From NCBI GenBank assembly GCA_025996895.1, contig BNTW01000090.1, positions 1-11,062 on the forward strand: 11,062 nucleotides of DNA, read 5' to 3'. The first letter of the stretch is position 1. Every line of letters begins with the position of its first letter. Shown piece by piece: positions 1 to 7,228 of this stretch. The position numbers and the translations under genes were made by a program. The DNA is from Bacteroidia bacterium (lineage in GTDB: Bacteria > Bacteroidota > Bacteroidia > Bacteroidales > Azobacteroidaceae). The notes below the pieces were generated by a model. The model was not told the DNA's origin. It worked only from the letters and a program-made list of their open reading frames with translations, and did not search any database.

Positions 1-1
1 G

Positions 2-1747
2 CATGCGCCCGACTGGTTAACTATTTCTTCCCGTTCGGGAAAGTTTGAGAATGGTGTTGCGACCATTCATTGCAGTGCGAGCACTCATTCGGAATTTTCC
101 AAAACAGGTATTTATTATGCCCAACTGATTGTATCGGTAAAAAATAATAAAAGTTATACTGTTCCTGTAGCCTATATTACCGAAGGAAATCCGATGATAG
201 TAACGGACGACAATTTTGTATTCATTTATAATAATTATAATGATCCTGCCAATATAACTATACGAAATGCCAGAGAAGGTGTTTTATTGTGGGAAATTAC
301 GGAATATCCCGAATGGCTTGCACCGATAGGATATTGGGGCTCTGTGTCTCCTCAGGAAGGTATATTGTTTCAAGATGAAGAAACCTCTGTTTATTTCAGA
401 CTGAATCCGGAAGCTGTTCTGCCGGAAAACTTGGCCGGAAGAATTGTTATCAAGAGCAATGATAAAAACGATCCGGAAAAAATCATTAATGTTCAACTTG
501 ATTTGGGAAATCCTTCATTGTCTGTTTGGTACTATGATTTGAATTTCGGAAGAGATGAAACAAGCAGATACATGGAAATTTCAAATAATGGAAATGGCTT
601 ATTAATTTGGAAAATAGAGGATTGTCCGGAATGGCTTTCGGTTTCCGAATATAGTGGAATGTTAGTAAATAATTGGCAACGCATAACCTTCACTTGCGAC
701 CGAAGCAAAATGCCTGCGGGTACAAATAATGCGACCATTCATATCAAAACGAATGACAAAGCCAATTCCGAATATCCGATTACTGTTACAGCGGTTAATG
801 CAACGGTTAATCCGGATAATATAAAATCCATTGAGGGGACAGTTACAGCCGCTTGGTTAGATAAGCAAACGGATATTTTATATTTTACAACTACAGAACC
901 TAATCGTCTGACAGCTTTCGATACGAGAACAAAAACAGTTTCCCATACCATAGATTTTGATAAAAAACCTGCCTGTTTCAGTGTATCCGAAGATGGAAGT
1001 AAAGCAGTCGTCGGATTTGGCCGGTATGTCATAGCTGTTGATTTGAGTAATTTTTCTATAACAAATACTATTGGTATTGGCCAATCAGTACATAGCATTG
1101 CTTGGGGTACAAACGATTGGTGTTGTTATACCCAAGAGGGCAACATTTTTAATATGTTGCATTGGGTAAATATAGCTACTGGAGAAAAGCAAGATACCGA
1201 AGGGACTGAATTAGATGGACTTACTGAAATTAAAAGAGTACAAAACTACATTGTTGCATTCAAAAGGCAAAATTGGCCGACAGGAATATTAATTTATGAT
1301 GCTGAGAACAAGAATTATATAAAAAGGTATGAGTATTATGGTAGTGATAAAAATTGGATTTCTGCCGATGGAAATTATATGATTGATTTGAATGGTAATG
1401 TTTATAAAATGAATAAAATTTTAGATATTTCCGGCGGATCGGTATCTTCTATTGCAAATATAGATAATTCATATTACTACGGAATATCGTGGGTAGATTG
1501 GGATACTACCGGTGCTCTCTTATGGGCATTGTACAATTCGGAAATACTTCAAGTATCGTCTAAAAACTATAACACTGTAAAACGATATTATTATACAGAT
1601 TACTACTATTTGTCATCAAATAATCAACAATATTCCGCTCAAGGACGTTATATTTTTGCCAATAATACGGGAACGGAATTGACGGTAATCCGCAGTTCGG
1701 ACGAGATAGATGCTTGGTCGTTAGAATTTATTCCAATCACAAAATAA
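2..1747 (+). CDS. Secreted BACON-repeat / beta-propeller protein, 3' part
   Basis: The reading frame is open from base 2, so the gene begins before the window. The first ATG in frame (194) is not a credible start because the sequence before it already reads as a repeat unit. 581 residues are visible. Three related units follow one another: the end of one at bases 2-185 (PDWLTISSRSG), one at about 215-505 (PEWLAPIGYWGSVSPQEG) and one at about 509-796 (PEWLSVSEYSG). Each has the P-x-W-L core, a short turn with G, and a closing strand pattern such as IKSND or IKTND. This matches BACON-like all-beta domains, known from Bacteroidetes surface proteins. From about 824 to the end, blade-like strands (FDTRTKTVSHTIDF, VIAVDLSNFSI) suggest a YVTN/WD-like propeller. 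No C-terminal sorting domain is visible, so a surface lipoprotein is likely, but the N-terminus is not seen. It converges with the transglycosylase gene. Substrate unknown. Confidence 0.8.
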   Translation, partial: HAPDWLTISSRSGKFENGVATIHCSASTHSEFSKTGIYYAQLIVSVKNNKSYTVPVAYITEGNPMIVTDDNFVFIYNNYNDPANITIRNAREGVLLWEITEYPEWLAPIGYWGSVSPQEGILFQDEETSVYFRLNPEAVLPENLAGRIVIKSNDKNDPEKIINVQLDLGNPSLSVWYYDLNFGRDETSRYMEISNNGNGLLIWKIEDCPEWLSVSEYSGMLVNNWQRITFTCDRSKMPAGTNNATIHIKTNDKANSEYPITVTAVNATVNPDNIKSIEGTVTAAWLDKQTDILYFTTTEPNRLTAFDTRTKTVSHTIDFDKKPACFSVSEDGSKAVVGFGRYVIAVDLSNFSITNTIGIGQSVHSIAWGTNDWCCYTQEGNIFNMLHWVNIATGEKQDTEGTELDGLTEIKRVQNYIVAFKRQNWPTGILIYDAENKNYIKRYEYYGSDKNWISADGNYMIDLNGNVYKMNKILDISGGSVSSIANIDNSYYYGISWVDWDTTGALLWALYNSEILQVSSKNYNTVKRYYYTDYYYLSSNNQQYSAQGRYIFANNTGTELTVIRSSDEIDAWSLEFIPITK

Positions 1748-1749
1748 AT

Positions 1750-2712
1750 TTATTTCGCGAGCCAGGCCTTATTATGTACGCGGATATGATTTTTGTCGAA
1801 AACCAAATCTTCGTCGCGTGGAATCGCAATGTGGTAAGTTTTTCCGCCTGTTTTTGGTATTGTTAATTTGCTGTCGCGCAACCAGGTGTTAAATTCTTTC
1901 AATTGCATGTAGTTGATACCCTGCTCGATGGCAAAAGCCGGCAAATCAGGAATATCGGTCGAAATTTCTACATAATTGACAGCCACCGGCGGATAAAGAT
2001 CTTCCTTTTGCAACAGAAAACCGTATTTTCGCGGATGAGTAAAAATTTCCTTCGCAGCCAGTATCCGGAAAACATAGCGGGAAGTTTCCTGCACCAGCCA
2101 CAAGTCAAAAGCCGAACTAACGTATTGTTTTTGCATTTCCGAAGAAATACGCCCCATGCCGGCATTGTAGGAAGCTGCTACGCTTGCCCAATCGCCGTAG
2201 CGCGAATAAGCATCACGCAAATAGGTACAAGCTGCTTCCGTCGCTTTCTCCACATGATAACGCTCATCTACTCCGTCGCGGATTTCCAACCCGTAGTTCT
2301 TAGCCGTACCTTCCATGAATTGCCACAAACCGGCCGCTTTGGCTGACGACAACGCGCGCGTATCCAGACCGCTCTCAATCACGCACAAATACTTGAAATC
2401 GTCGGGAATGCCATTTTTCTTTAATATCGGCTCGATAATCGGGAAAAAACGGTTGGCGCGCTTGATATACAGCAGAGTCGTTGAGTGCAGGTAAGTAAAT
2501 GAATTGATTTCGCGGTCGAAGCGTTCGCGCATATCCAAGCGTTTCAACGAAATTTTTTCTCCGCAAAAATTCACCTCGTCGGGAATAGGTACGGAAACTG
2601 TAAATGCTTGGGTCAAATAATCTTCCAATGCGTTGTCTTTACTGCTAATCAGAACGAAAGCGGACAAAATAATTCCTGCCGTGAGGAAAAATAGAATAAA
2701 TTTATTTTTCAT
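1750..2712 (-). CDS. MltD-like lytic transglycosylase (SLT fold)
   Basis: A 320-residue murein lytic transglycosylase that would cleave the MurNAc-GlcNAc bond of peptidoglycan in the periplasm with formation of 1,6-anhydroMurNAc (family knowledge). Residues 5-22 are a hydrophobic signal or anchor segment without a lipobox cysteine. The goose-lysozyme-like SLT domain spans about 92-210: YLCVIESGLD places the catalytic Glu at 113, followed by SSAKAAGLWQFM (121-132) and the substrate-groove motif ASYNAG (179-184). The C-terminal 80 residues (from VNYVEISTDIPDLP) resemble the linker of MltD proteins, but I see no clear LysM repeat; MltD of E. coli is longer and has LysM. The start is the ATG at 2712, 5 bp after the stop of the T9SS gene, so the two are probably cotranscribed. 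The stop codon is 2 bp from the stop of the convergent gene. Confidence 0.9.
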   Translation of the reverse strand: MKNKFILFFLTAGIILSAFVLISSKDNALEDYLTQAFTVSVPIPDEVNFCGEKISLKRLDMRERFDREINSFTYLHSTTLLYIKRANRFFPIIEPILKKNGIPDDFKYLCVIESGLDTRALSSAKAAGLWQFMEGTAKNYGLEIRDGVDERYHVEKATEAACTYLRDAYSRYGDWASVAASYNAGMGRISSEMQKQYVSSAFDLWLVQETSRYVFRILAAKEIFTHPRKYGFLLQKEDLYPPVAVNYVEISTDIPDLPAFAIEQGINYMQLKEFNTWLRDSKLTIPKTGGKTYHIAIPRDEDLVFDKNHIRVHNKAWLAK

Positions 2713-2717
2713 ACGAA

Positions 2718-4031
2718 TTAATTGTTTTTTGAACGTAAAACGTTGATGTCTTTCGACTCTTTGTATATTTTCCCATCCGCACCTTTTGCATCAACCACAA
2801 TGAAATAGACACCGGTCGGCACGTATTTTCCTTCTACTTTTCCGTCCCAGCCCCGTGCCGGATCGTCCCACTGATAAAGCAGATTTCCCCAGCGGTTATA
2901 AATAGACGCCTTGAATTTTACGATTGACTTGTACGACACACGGTATTCGTCATTCACTTCGATCGAACTTCCCGGACTGAACGCGTTCGGTAGCTGCAAA
3001 GCCGATTCGCCGATAAAAACACCGGTCGTATGCGAATTGTCGAAACAAACGGATTGATAATCAACAACTTCCAAACGTATGACATACGAGCCTGCTTCTT
3101 GAAACGTATAATTTAACGATTTTTCGGTATAGCGGACAATGGTTGTCGAATCGCGCGTTACCGGATCGACCTTTATAATTTCCCAAATATACATTGACGC
3201 CACCGGCTCATTGGCGTAGGCTTCCATGCGAAATTCTACCGGTGCAGAAAAATTGGATTCTGACCCGGCCGGTTGCTGTTCGTTATCCGCAGCTTCTTTC
3301 AGTGGTGTAATTACCGCATGAACATCTAACGCAATGGCTTGATACTCATTTGTAGTAACCGAGCCTTCCAATCCGAAATGCGCAGCAAAATCATCGCCTT
3401 TCAGCGTAAATTTTGTGTTTTTCAACGGTGCATCAATAATAATATCGGTAGGAACTCCCTTTTGAGGTAAATCTTTTTCGACCTCCCGAAAACTTGTCGA
3501 TTCTTCGTCCCATTCCAAGTTTTCATACAATAAATGAAATGTGCGTATTAAATCCATTGGCGTGCCCAACGGCGTCCGGTATAGCAATGGCGTTGCATCA
3601 TCTATATAGGCAATCAGTTTTAAGTTTTCACATCTATCTTCTTCTTCCGCTATTTGACAATTATAAATTTTAGGTACATACAAGCTGTAATCTATAATCC
3701 AGCTATACGCCGTTTTCGGATCATTTGTTTCACCGGCAAAATAACCGCAACCGTTTTCTATATTCGTAATTACTGACGTTCGGCCGGTTTGTTGGCAGGA
3801 AATAGGCGTTGCTTCCGTCGCTTTAGTCGTGTATTTATACCATTGGTGCGCACCGTCTTTGTCCGAAGTAAAAGAAATGTTCGCATCTTGTAAGCCATTC
3901 AATAAATAAACTTGCAGGTTTCCGTTCTTTTCAGCCATCAGAGGCTGTCCCTGTCCGCCTTTCACCGTGTATTGGGCAAAAATCGAACAAAAACCAAACA
4001 GACTGATGAGAAAAAACACTGCTTTTTTCAT
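2718..4031 (-). CDS. T9SS cargo protein with type B (gliding-motility-type) C-terminal domain
   Basis: 437 residues. Residues 1-20 are a Sec signal peptide ending in FCSIFAQ. The middle part (21-260) is beta-rich and I do not recognise it; it has several Cys (79, 95, 125, 134). Residues about 262-340 look like a PKD-type Ig fold (FSAPVEFRMEAYANEPVASM, then SYVIRLEVVDYQSVCFDN). Residues 345-432 are a typical type B sorting domain: LPNAFSPG, the FKASIYNRWGNLLYQWDD block, GWDGKVEGKYVPTGVYFIVV and the end strand KESKDINVL. Such domains direct export across the outer membrane by the type IX system. The ATG at 4031 directly precedes the signal peptide. The gene leads a two-gene unit with the transglycosylase, which suggests a link between cell-wall opening and surface export or assembly; that link is inference. 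Confidence 0.88.
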   Translation of the reverse strand: MKKAVFFLISLFGFCSIFAQYTVKGGQGQPLMAEKNGNLQVYLLNGLQDANISFTSDKDGAHQWYKYTTKATEATPISCQQTGRTSVITNIENGCGYFAGETNDPKTAYSWIIDYSLYVPKIYNCQIAEEEDRCENLKLIAYIDDATPLLYRTPLGTPMDLIRTFHLLYENLEWDEESTSFREVEKDLPQKGVPTDIIIDAPLKNTKFTLKGDDFAAHFGLEGSVTTNEYQAIALDVHAVITPLKEAADNEQQPAGSESNFSAPVEFRMEAYANEPVASMYIWEIIKVDPVTRDSTTIVRYTEKSLNYTFQEAGSYVIRLEVVDYQSVCFDNSHTTGVFIGESALQLPNAFSPGSSIEVNDEYRVSYKSIVKFKASIYNRWGNLLYQWDDPARGWDGKVEGKYVPTGVYFIVVDAKGADGKIYKESKDINVLRSKNN

Positions 4032-4035
4032 GCTC

Positions 4036-4069
4036 CAAAGTTAGCATAAAATCTTCAATTACACACAAA
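4036..4069 (-). promoter_or_regulatory. Possible Bacteroidetes promoter of the T9SS-transglycosylase unit
   Basis: On the minus strand TAACTTTG (4043-4036) fits the -7 consensus TAnnTTTG and TTTG (4069-4066) could serve as the -33 box. The spacer is 22 bp, slightly long compared with about 19-21. The -7 box lies only 4 bp before the ATG, so the transcript would be nearly leaderless, which weakens the call. The 82-bp gap 4032-4113 shows no clear stem-loop terminator, so readthrough from the aminotransferase is also possible. Confidence 0.3.
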
Positions 4070-4113
4070 CGTATAAAAATGTCGGACAAAATTTATAGGG
4101 GAAAGATACAAAA

Positions 4114-5256
4114 TTATATCGTTTCTTTTATTATTTCGACTACTCGCCTCAAATCTTCTTCCATTAGTATTGAGCCGGACGGCAGACACAATCCATTTTC
4201 AAACAATAGATCGCTCGTGCCGTTGCCATAATACGGACAACCGGAAAAAACCGGCTGCAAGTGCATCGGCTTCCACAACGGACGACTTTCTATATTCGCC
4301 TTGTCCAATGCCAAACGTAAATCTTCGCGCGTAACACCGCCGGTCTTTTCCGGATCGACTATAATGGATGTCAGCCAATAATTGGAATAAAAATCGGTAG
4401 ATGATTCTGTTTGAAAACGAATACCTTTTATATCCGCCAAATGTTCTTTATAATACCGGTTGTTTTTCCGCCGTTGTTCCACTCGTTGCGGTAAAACCAG
4501 CATTTGCCCGCGCCCAATTCCCGCACAAATATTGCTTATGCGATAGTTATAACCGATTTCGGAATGTTGATAATGCGGGGCATTATCTCGTGCCTGCGTA
4601 GCATAAAATTTCGTCTTATTGGCTTCTTCTGTCGTAGAACAAACCAGTGCCCCCCCACCCGACGTAGTAATAATTTTATTTCCGTTGAACGACAGGCAGG
4701 CAAATTCGCCGAATGTACCGCATTTCTGCCCTTTATACATTGAGCCAAGTGCTTCGGCAGCGTCTTCAATCACAGGTATTTCGTATTTTTTTGCCACCGC
4801 CAAAATCTCGTCCATTTTAGCCGGCATACCGTACAAATGCACCGGAATAATCGCTTTGGGCTTTTTACCTGTAGCTTTTATTCTGTCTTTAATTGCTTCC
4901 TCCAGAAATTCGGGCGACATATTCCAAGTGTTCGCCTCGCTATCAACAAAAACAGGAGTGGCACCAAGATAAGTAATCGGGTTGGCGGAAGCAGCAAAAG
5001 TAAAACTCTGGCAAATCACTTCATCGTTCGGCCCAACACCCAACTGCACCAGTCCCAAATGAATAGCAGCTGTTCCCGCACTTAAAGCGACCACATGCTT
5101 CTGCTTACTTTCAAGGAAATTTTCCAACTCTTTTTCAAAAGCATCCACGTTCGGTCCTAACGGTACTACCCAGTTGGTATCGAATGCTTCCTGTATAAAT
5201 TCTTGCTCCCTGCCGCCCATGTGCGCCAAAGAAAGCCAAATGCGTTTATTTTCCAT
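4114..5256 (-). CDS. PLP-dependent nucleotide-sugar aminotransferase (DegT/DnrJ/EryC1, PglE-like)
   Basis: 380 residues, full length for this family. It should transfer an amino group, usually from glutamate, to a UDP-4-keto-6-deoxy sugar, as PglE does in bacillosamine synthesis. Visible signature: SAGTAAIHL (59-67) for cofactor phosphate binding, EDAAEALGS (164-172) with the PLP-ring Asp165, and SFNGNKIITTSGGGAL (189-204) with the Schiff-base Lys194. The end has the family pattern SRPLWKPMHLQPVF and LPSGS. The N-terminus KRIWLSLAHMGGREQEFIQEAF is typical of PglE-type enzymes of Bacteroidetes. The start ATG lies 4 bp after the stop of the DUF4143 ATPase, so it now depends on transcription from that gene or from further upstream. 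A diverged copy of its first 22 codons is found on the other side of the ATPase (6602-6537), in the expected operon position after the MBL-fold gene. The exact sugar cannot be read from the sequence. Confidence 0.9.
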   Translation of the reverse strand: MENKRIWLSLAHMGGREQEFIQEAFDTNWVVPLGPNVDAFEKELENFLESKQKHVVALSAGTAAIHLGLVQLGVGPNDEVICQSFTFAASANPITYLGATPVFVDSEANTWNMSPEFLEEAIKDRIKATGKKPKAIIPVHLYGMPAKMDEILAVAKKYEIPVIEDAAEALGSMYKGQKCGTFGEFACLSFNGNKIITTSGGGALVCSTTEEANKTKFYATQARDNAPHYQHSEIGYNYRISNICAGIGRGQMLVLPQRVEQRRKNNRYYKEHLADIKGIRFQTESSTDFYSNYWLTSIIVDPEKTGGVTREDLRLALDKANIESRPLWKPMHLQPVFSGCPYYGNGTSDLLFENGLCLPSGSILMEEDLRRVVEIIKETI

Positions 5257-5260
5257 TATT

Positions 5261-6403
5261 TTAACTTATTATTTCTCCTGCCCAAAATTTTTCCAAAAAT
5301 ATTTTCCATGGATAAATCATTATTCCATCAACCAAACGAGGATATTGTTCGTTAGTTATCAGTATTTTATGTTTCACCTCATATTCTTCGGCAAATGCTT
5401 TTAAGCCTTTCAAATGACGCGGATTTGCTTGTGTGGTTGATTTCACTTCTATGGCCACTTCGTGGTCGCCGAGCACAAAATCGATTTCTAACTGCGACGC
5501 TGTGCGCCAATAACATACCTGATAATTTAAATCGGAATAGCGGCTGTGTGCATAAATTTCCTGATAAATAAAATGCTCAAATGCCTTGCCGAAAAGCTCT
5601 GTACCCTGCTCTATTCTACCTCTGTTTAAAAGCGAATTAGCAACCCCTATGTCAAACAAGTAGAATTTGGGTGCAGTGATGACACGACGTTTCGGTTTTT
5701 TCTGAAACGAAGACAGATAACGTCCTAAAAGCGTATCTTCAAGTATTTTGAAATACTCTTTAGTCGTATTTACGCTTATACCCGTATCGCTTGCGATGTT
5801 AGTGTAATTGACCATTTCGCCATTCGTCAGTGCTGCAATTTCGAGAAAACGGCTAAAAGCCGGAATATTACGAACTTGGGCTTCGGCAGCAATTTCGTCG
5901 CGCAAATAGGCCCCAATGTAGGCTGAAAGCAATTTTTTTGGATTGGCAGTATCGTAATGTCGAGGCAGCAGACCGTTGTTTAATGCCCGTAAGAGGTCGA
6001 AATTGGGAATTTCGGCACTGACAAGCGGATAGAGTTCGTAACGCAAAGCCCTTCCTCCCAGCAAATTAACGCCGGCACGCAGAATTTTCCGCGTACTCGA
6101 CCCACTCATGATGAAACGAATGCCCTTATTAACTATCAGCCAGTGAATTTCGTTAAGCAAAGCAGGCATCAGTTGAATTTCATCAATGATGACTGTGTGA
6201 ATAGAAGGATTGGCAGCAATCATTTCGTTGATATGCGATAGATTTCCCGATAATTTTTCGTAGTCGCTGTTCAAGAGCAAGTCGAATGTTAAAGCATTGG
6301 GAAATAACGATTTAATCAGAGTACTTTTCCCTGTTTGTCTTGCTCCCCAAAGAAAAACACTTTCGTTTTCCGATCCTTCCAATATTTGCCTGCGATTATA
6401 CAT
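5261..6403 (-). CDS. AAA+ ATPase with C-terminal DUF4143 (PD-(D/E)XK-like) domain
   Basis: 380 residues from the ATG at 6403 (MYNRRQIL, the usual N-terminus of this family). A longer frame to 6448 would be coded by the palindromic operator and is rejected. Walker A is GARQTGKST (20-28), Walker B VIIDEIQ (71-77), and a sensor-like segment FIMSGSSTRK follows (97-106). A winged-helix-like part at about 193-232 (YTNIASDTGISVNTTKEYFKILEDT) precedes the DUF4143 part; EIDFVL (306-311) and AIEVKS (317-322) form the D...ExK core of a PD-(D/E)XK nuclease-like fold. The family is widespread, often in variable loci, and has no settled function. The gene is inserted between a fragment of an aminotransferase gene and an intact aminotransferase gene, 4 bp before the latter, in the operon's direction. 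Mobility or a defence or regulatory role is only inferred from this position. Confidence 0.9.
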   Translation of the reverse strand: MYNRRQILEGSENESVFLWGARQTGKSTLIKSLFPNALTFDLLLNSDYEKLSGNLSHINEMIAANPSIHTVIIDEIQLMPALLNEIHWLIVNKGIRFIMSGSSTRKILRAGVNLLGGRALRYELYPLVSAEIPNFDLLRALNNGLLPRHYDTANPKKLLSAYIGAYLRDEIAAEAQVRNIPAFSRFLEIAALTNGEMVNYTNIASDTGISVNTTKEYFKILEDTLLGRYLSSFQKKPKRRVITAPKFYLFDIGVANSLLNRGRIEQGTELFGKAFEHFIYQEIYAHSRYSDLNYQVCYWRTASQLEIDFVLGDHEVAIEVKSTTQANPRHLKGLKAFAEEYEVKHKILITNEQYPRLVDGIMIYPWKIFLEKFWAGEIIS

Positions 6404-6418
6404 TTTATTTAATCTACT

Positions 6419-6471
6419 GCAAATTATCATGATAATTTGCATCGGCACTGCAAATTATCATGATAATTTAT
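6419..6471 (-). promoter_or_regulatory. Twin 18-bp palindromes before the DUF4143 ATPase (putative operator)
   Basis: Two identical copies of the perfect palindrome AAATTATCATGATAATTT lie at 6421-6438 and 6452-6469, exactly 31 bp apart and on the same face of the helix after about three turns. The first extends to a perfect 22-bp palindrome (6419-6440), and both are preceded by CTGC. They lie 15 to 66 bp before the ATPase ATG and downstream of a -7 box at 6477-6484, so a bound dimeric protein would block transcription. The ATPase, with its winged-helix-like segment, is a candidate binder. In RNA the same copies could form AU-rich hairpins. Confidence 0.65.
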
Positions 6472-6602
6472 GAGTACAAAGATACAACATTTTTTTTAAT
6501 TATTCCTTCCTTTGGGGGAGAAACAATATATAGTCCTTCTTGTATAAATTCTTGCTCCCGACCGCCCATGTGGGCAAGGGAGAGCCAAATGCGTTTATTC
6601 AT
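6468..6602 (-). pseudogene. 5' stump of a second, diverged PglE-type aminotransferase gene
   Basis: From the ATG at 6602 the frame reads 44 codons to a TAA at 6468-6470. The first 22 residues (MNKRIWLSLAHMGGREQEFI, then QE) match the intact aminotransferase except that one Glu codon after the Met is missing. In the 21 shared codons seven differ, by 8 bases, all synonymous. After codon 22 (about base 6537) similarity stops and the remaining residues (GLYIVSPPKEG...) are unrelated to the family. The start lies 11 bp after the MBL-fold gene, the place where the operon's own aminotransferase should begin. It is therefore the remnant of the original gene, cut off where the ATPase region joins. The short peptide could still be translated but has no evident function. 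Confidence 0.85.
6477..6484 (-). promoter_or_regulatory. Consensus -7 box for the DUF4143 ATPase
   Basis: TATCTTTG on the minus strand fits the Bacteroidetes -7 consensus TAnnTTTG exactly and would start transcription near 6470, just before the twin palindromes. No TTTG is seen at the usual distance upstream for the -33 box, so this is a half-supported promoter. It lies inside the non-homologous tail of the aminotransferase stump, that is, on DNA that came with or was created by the insertion. Confidence 0.4.
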
Positions 6603-6613
6603 TTCAATATCTA

Positions 6614-7225
6614 TTATTTATTTTCAAGCTCAGAATGGAAATTTTGAAAAAAATCCCCGTGTCCCGGATAGAAATCACGACCATCGGCAATATTCAAAAT
6701 TCTAAGTTTTGAAAGTTCAGCATCATCCCTATTACTATGAGGAAAAGTGGTAATTACTTTTAATCCCGGAATAAATGAATCGCCAGTAAACATGGCATTT
6801 CCCATACAATAGGATAGACAACTCCAATCGTGTCCGGGTGTTTCGATAACAGTTAAGACAGCACCGGAAACTAATTCCACTTTATCTCCTTCATGCAATA
6901 TCCGGATATTCGATCCTGAAAACACAATCGGATCATTGTGGTATTTAGAAAAATTTAATTTGGCAGAAAATAATCCTTCTTTTCCATGTTCGGAAGTATA
7001 AACCATACAATCCGGATAAAGATGTATCAATTTATTAATCCCATATAAGTGGTCATAATGTGTATGAGTTAGAAATACACCTTTAATAGTCGCTCCGGCA
7101 GGTATATGATCCAAAATGGGTTGAATATCACCCACATCAATCAGCCAGCAAACATTAGAAGCGGCATCTGATACAATATAGGTGTTTGAGGTAAAAAATG
7201 AGTTGATAATTCGTTGAATCTGCAT
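6614..7225 (-). CDS. Metallo-beta-lactamase-fold hydrolase (glyoxalase II-like)
   Basis: 203 residues, short for a full glyoxalase II and like many stand-alone MBL-fold hydrolases. Metal ligands are visible in order: THTHYDH (53-59; His54, His56, Asp58, His59), TPGHDWSCLSY with His132, FTGDS with Asp149, and PGHGDF with His189. This is a complete two-metal site. The protein has no signal peptide and should be cytoplasmic. Its ATG follows the PIG-L stop by 3 bp, so translation is probably coupled, and it precedes the aminotransferase stump by 11 bp. MBL-fold members hydrolyse thioesters, phosphodiesters or lactones; the substrate here cannot be named. A role in the sugar pathway is inferred only from the operon. 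Confidence 0.85.
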   Translation of the reverse strand: MQIQRIINSFFTSNTYIVSDAASNVCWLIDVGDIQPILDHIPAGATIKGVFLTHTHYDHLYGINKLIHLYPDCMVYTSEHGKEGLFSAKLNFSKYHNDPIVFSGSNIRILHEGDKVELVSGAVLTVIETPGHDWSCLSYCMGNAMFTGDSFIPGLKVITTFPHSNRDDAELSKLRILNIADGRDFYPGHGDFFQNFHSELENK

Positions 7226-7228
7226 AAA

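Noticed and set aside
739..1098. 119-residue leftward frame within the BACON-repeat gene
   Set aside because: Opposite to a frame with clear repeat structure; no family resemblance.
1903..2346. 147-residue rightward frame inside the transglycosylase gene
   Set aside because: It lies opposite a well-supported enzyme gene and shows no recognisable domain or start context.
4619..4972. 117-residue rightward frame inside the aminotransferase gene
   Set aside because: Mirror frame of a conserved coding region, low-complexity Ser/Ala/Pro composition, no support.
6404..6448. 15-residue N-terminal extension of the DUF4143 ATPase (MPMQIIMIICSRLNK)
   Set aside because: It is coded by one of the palindromes and does not fit the family N-terminus; MYNRRQIL at 6403 does.
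6419..6471. Start of a CRISPR array
   Set aside because: Only two palindromic copies with a 13-bp gap, no spacer-length units and no cas genes.
5257..6602. Simple IS-type insertion with target-site duplication
   Set aside because: The repeated 5' gene piece is about 66 bp with many synonymous differences and an indel; there are no terminal inverted repeats and no transposase, so recombination with a diverged homologue fits better.
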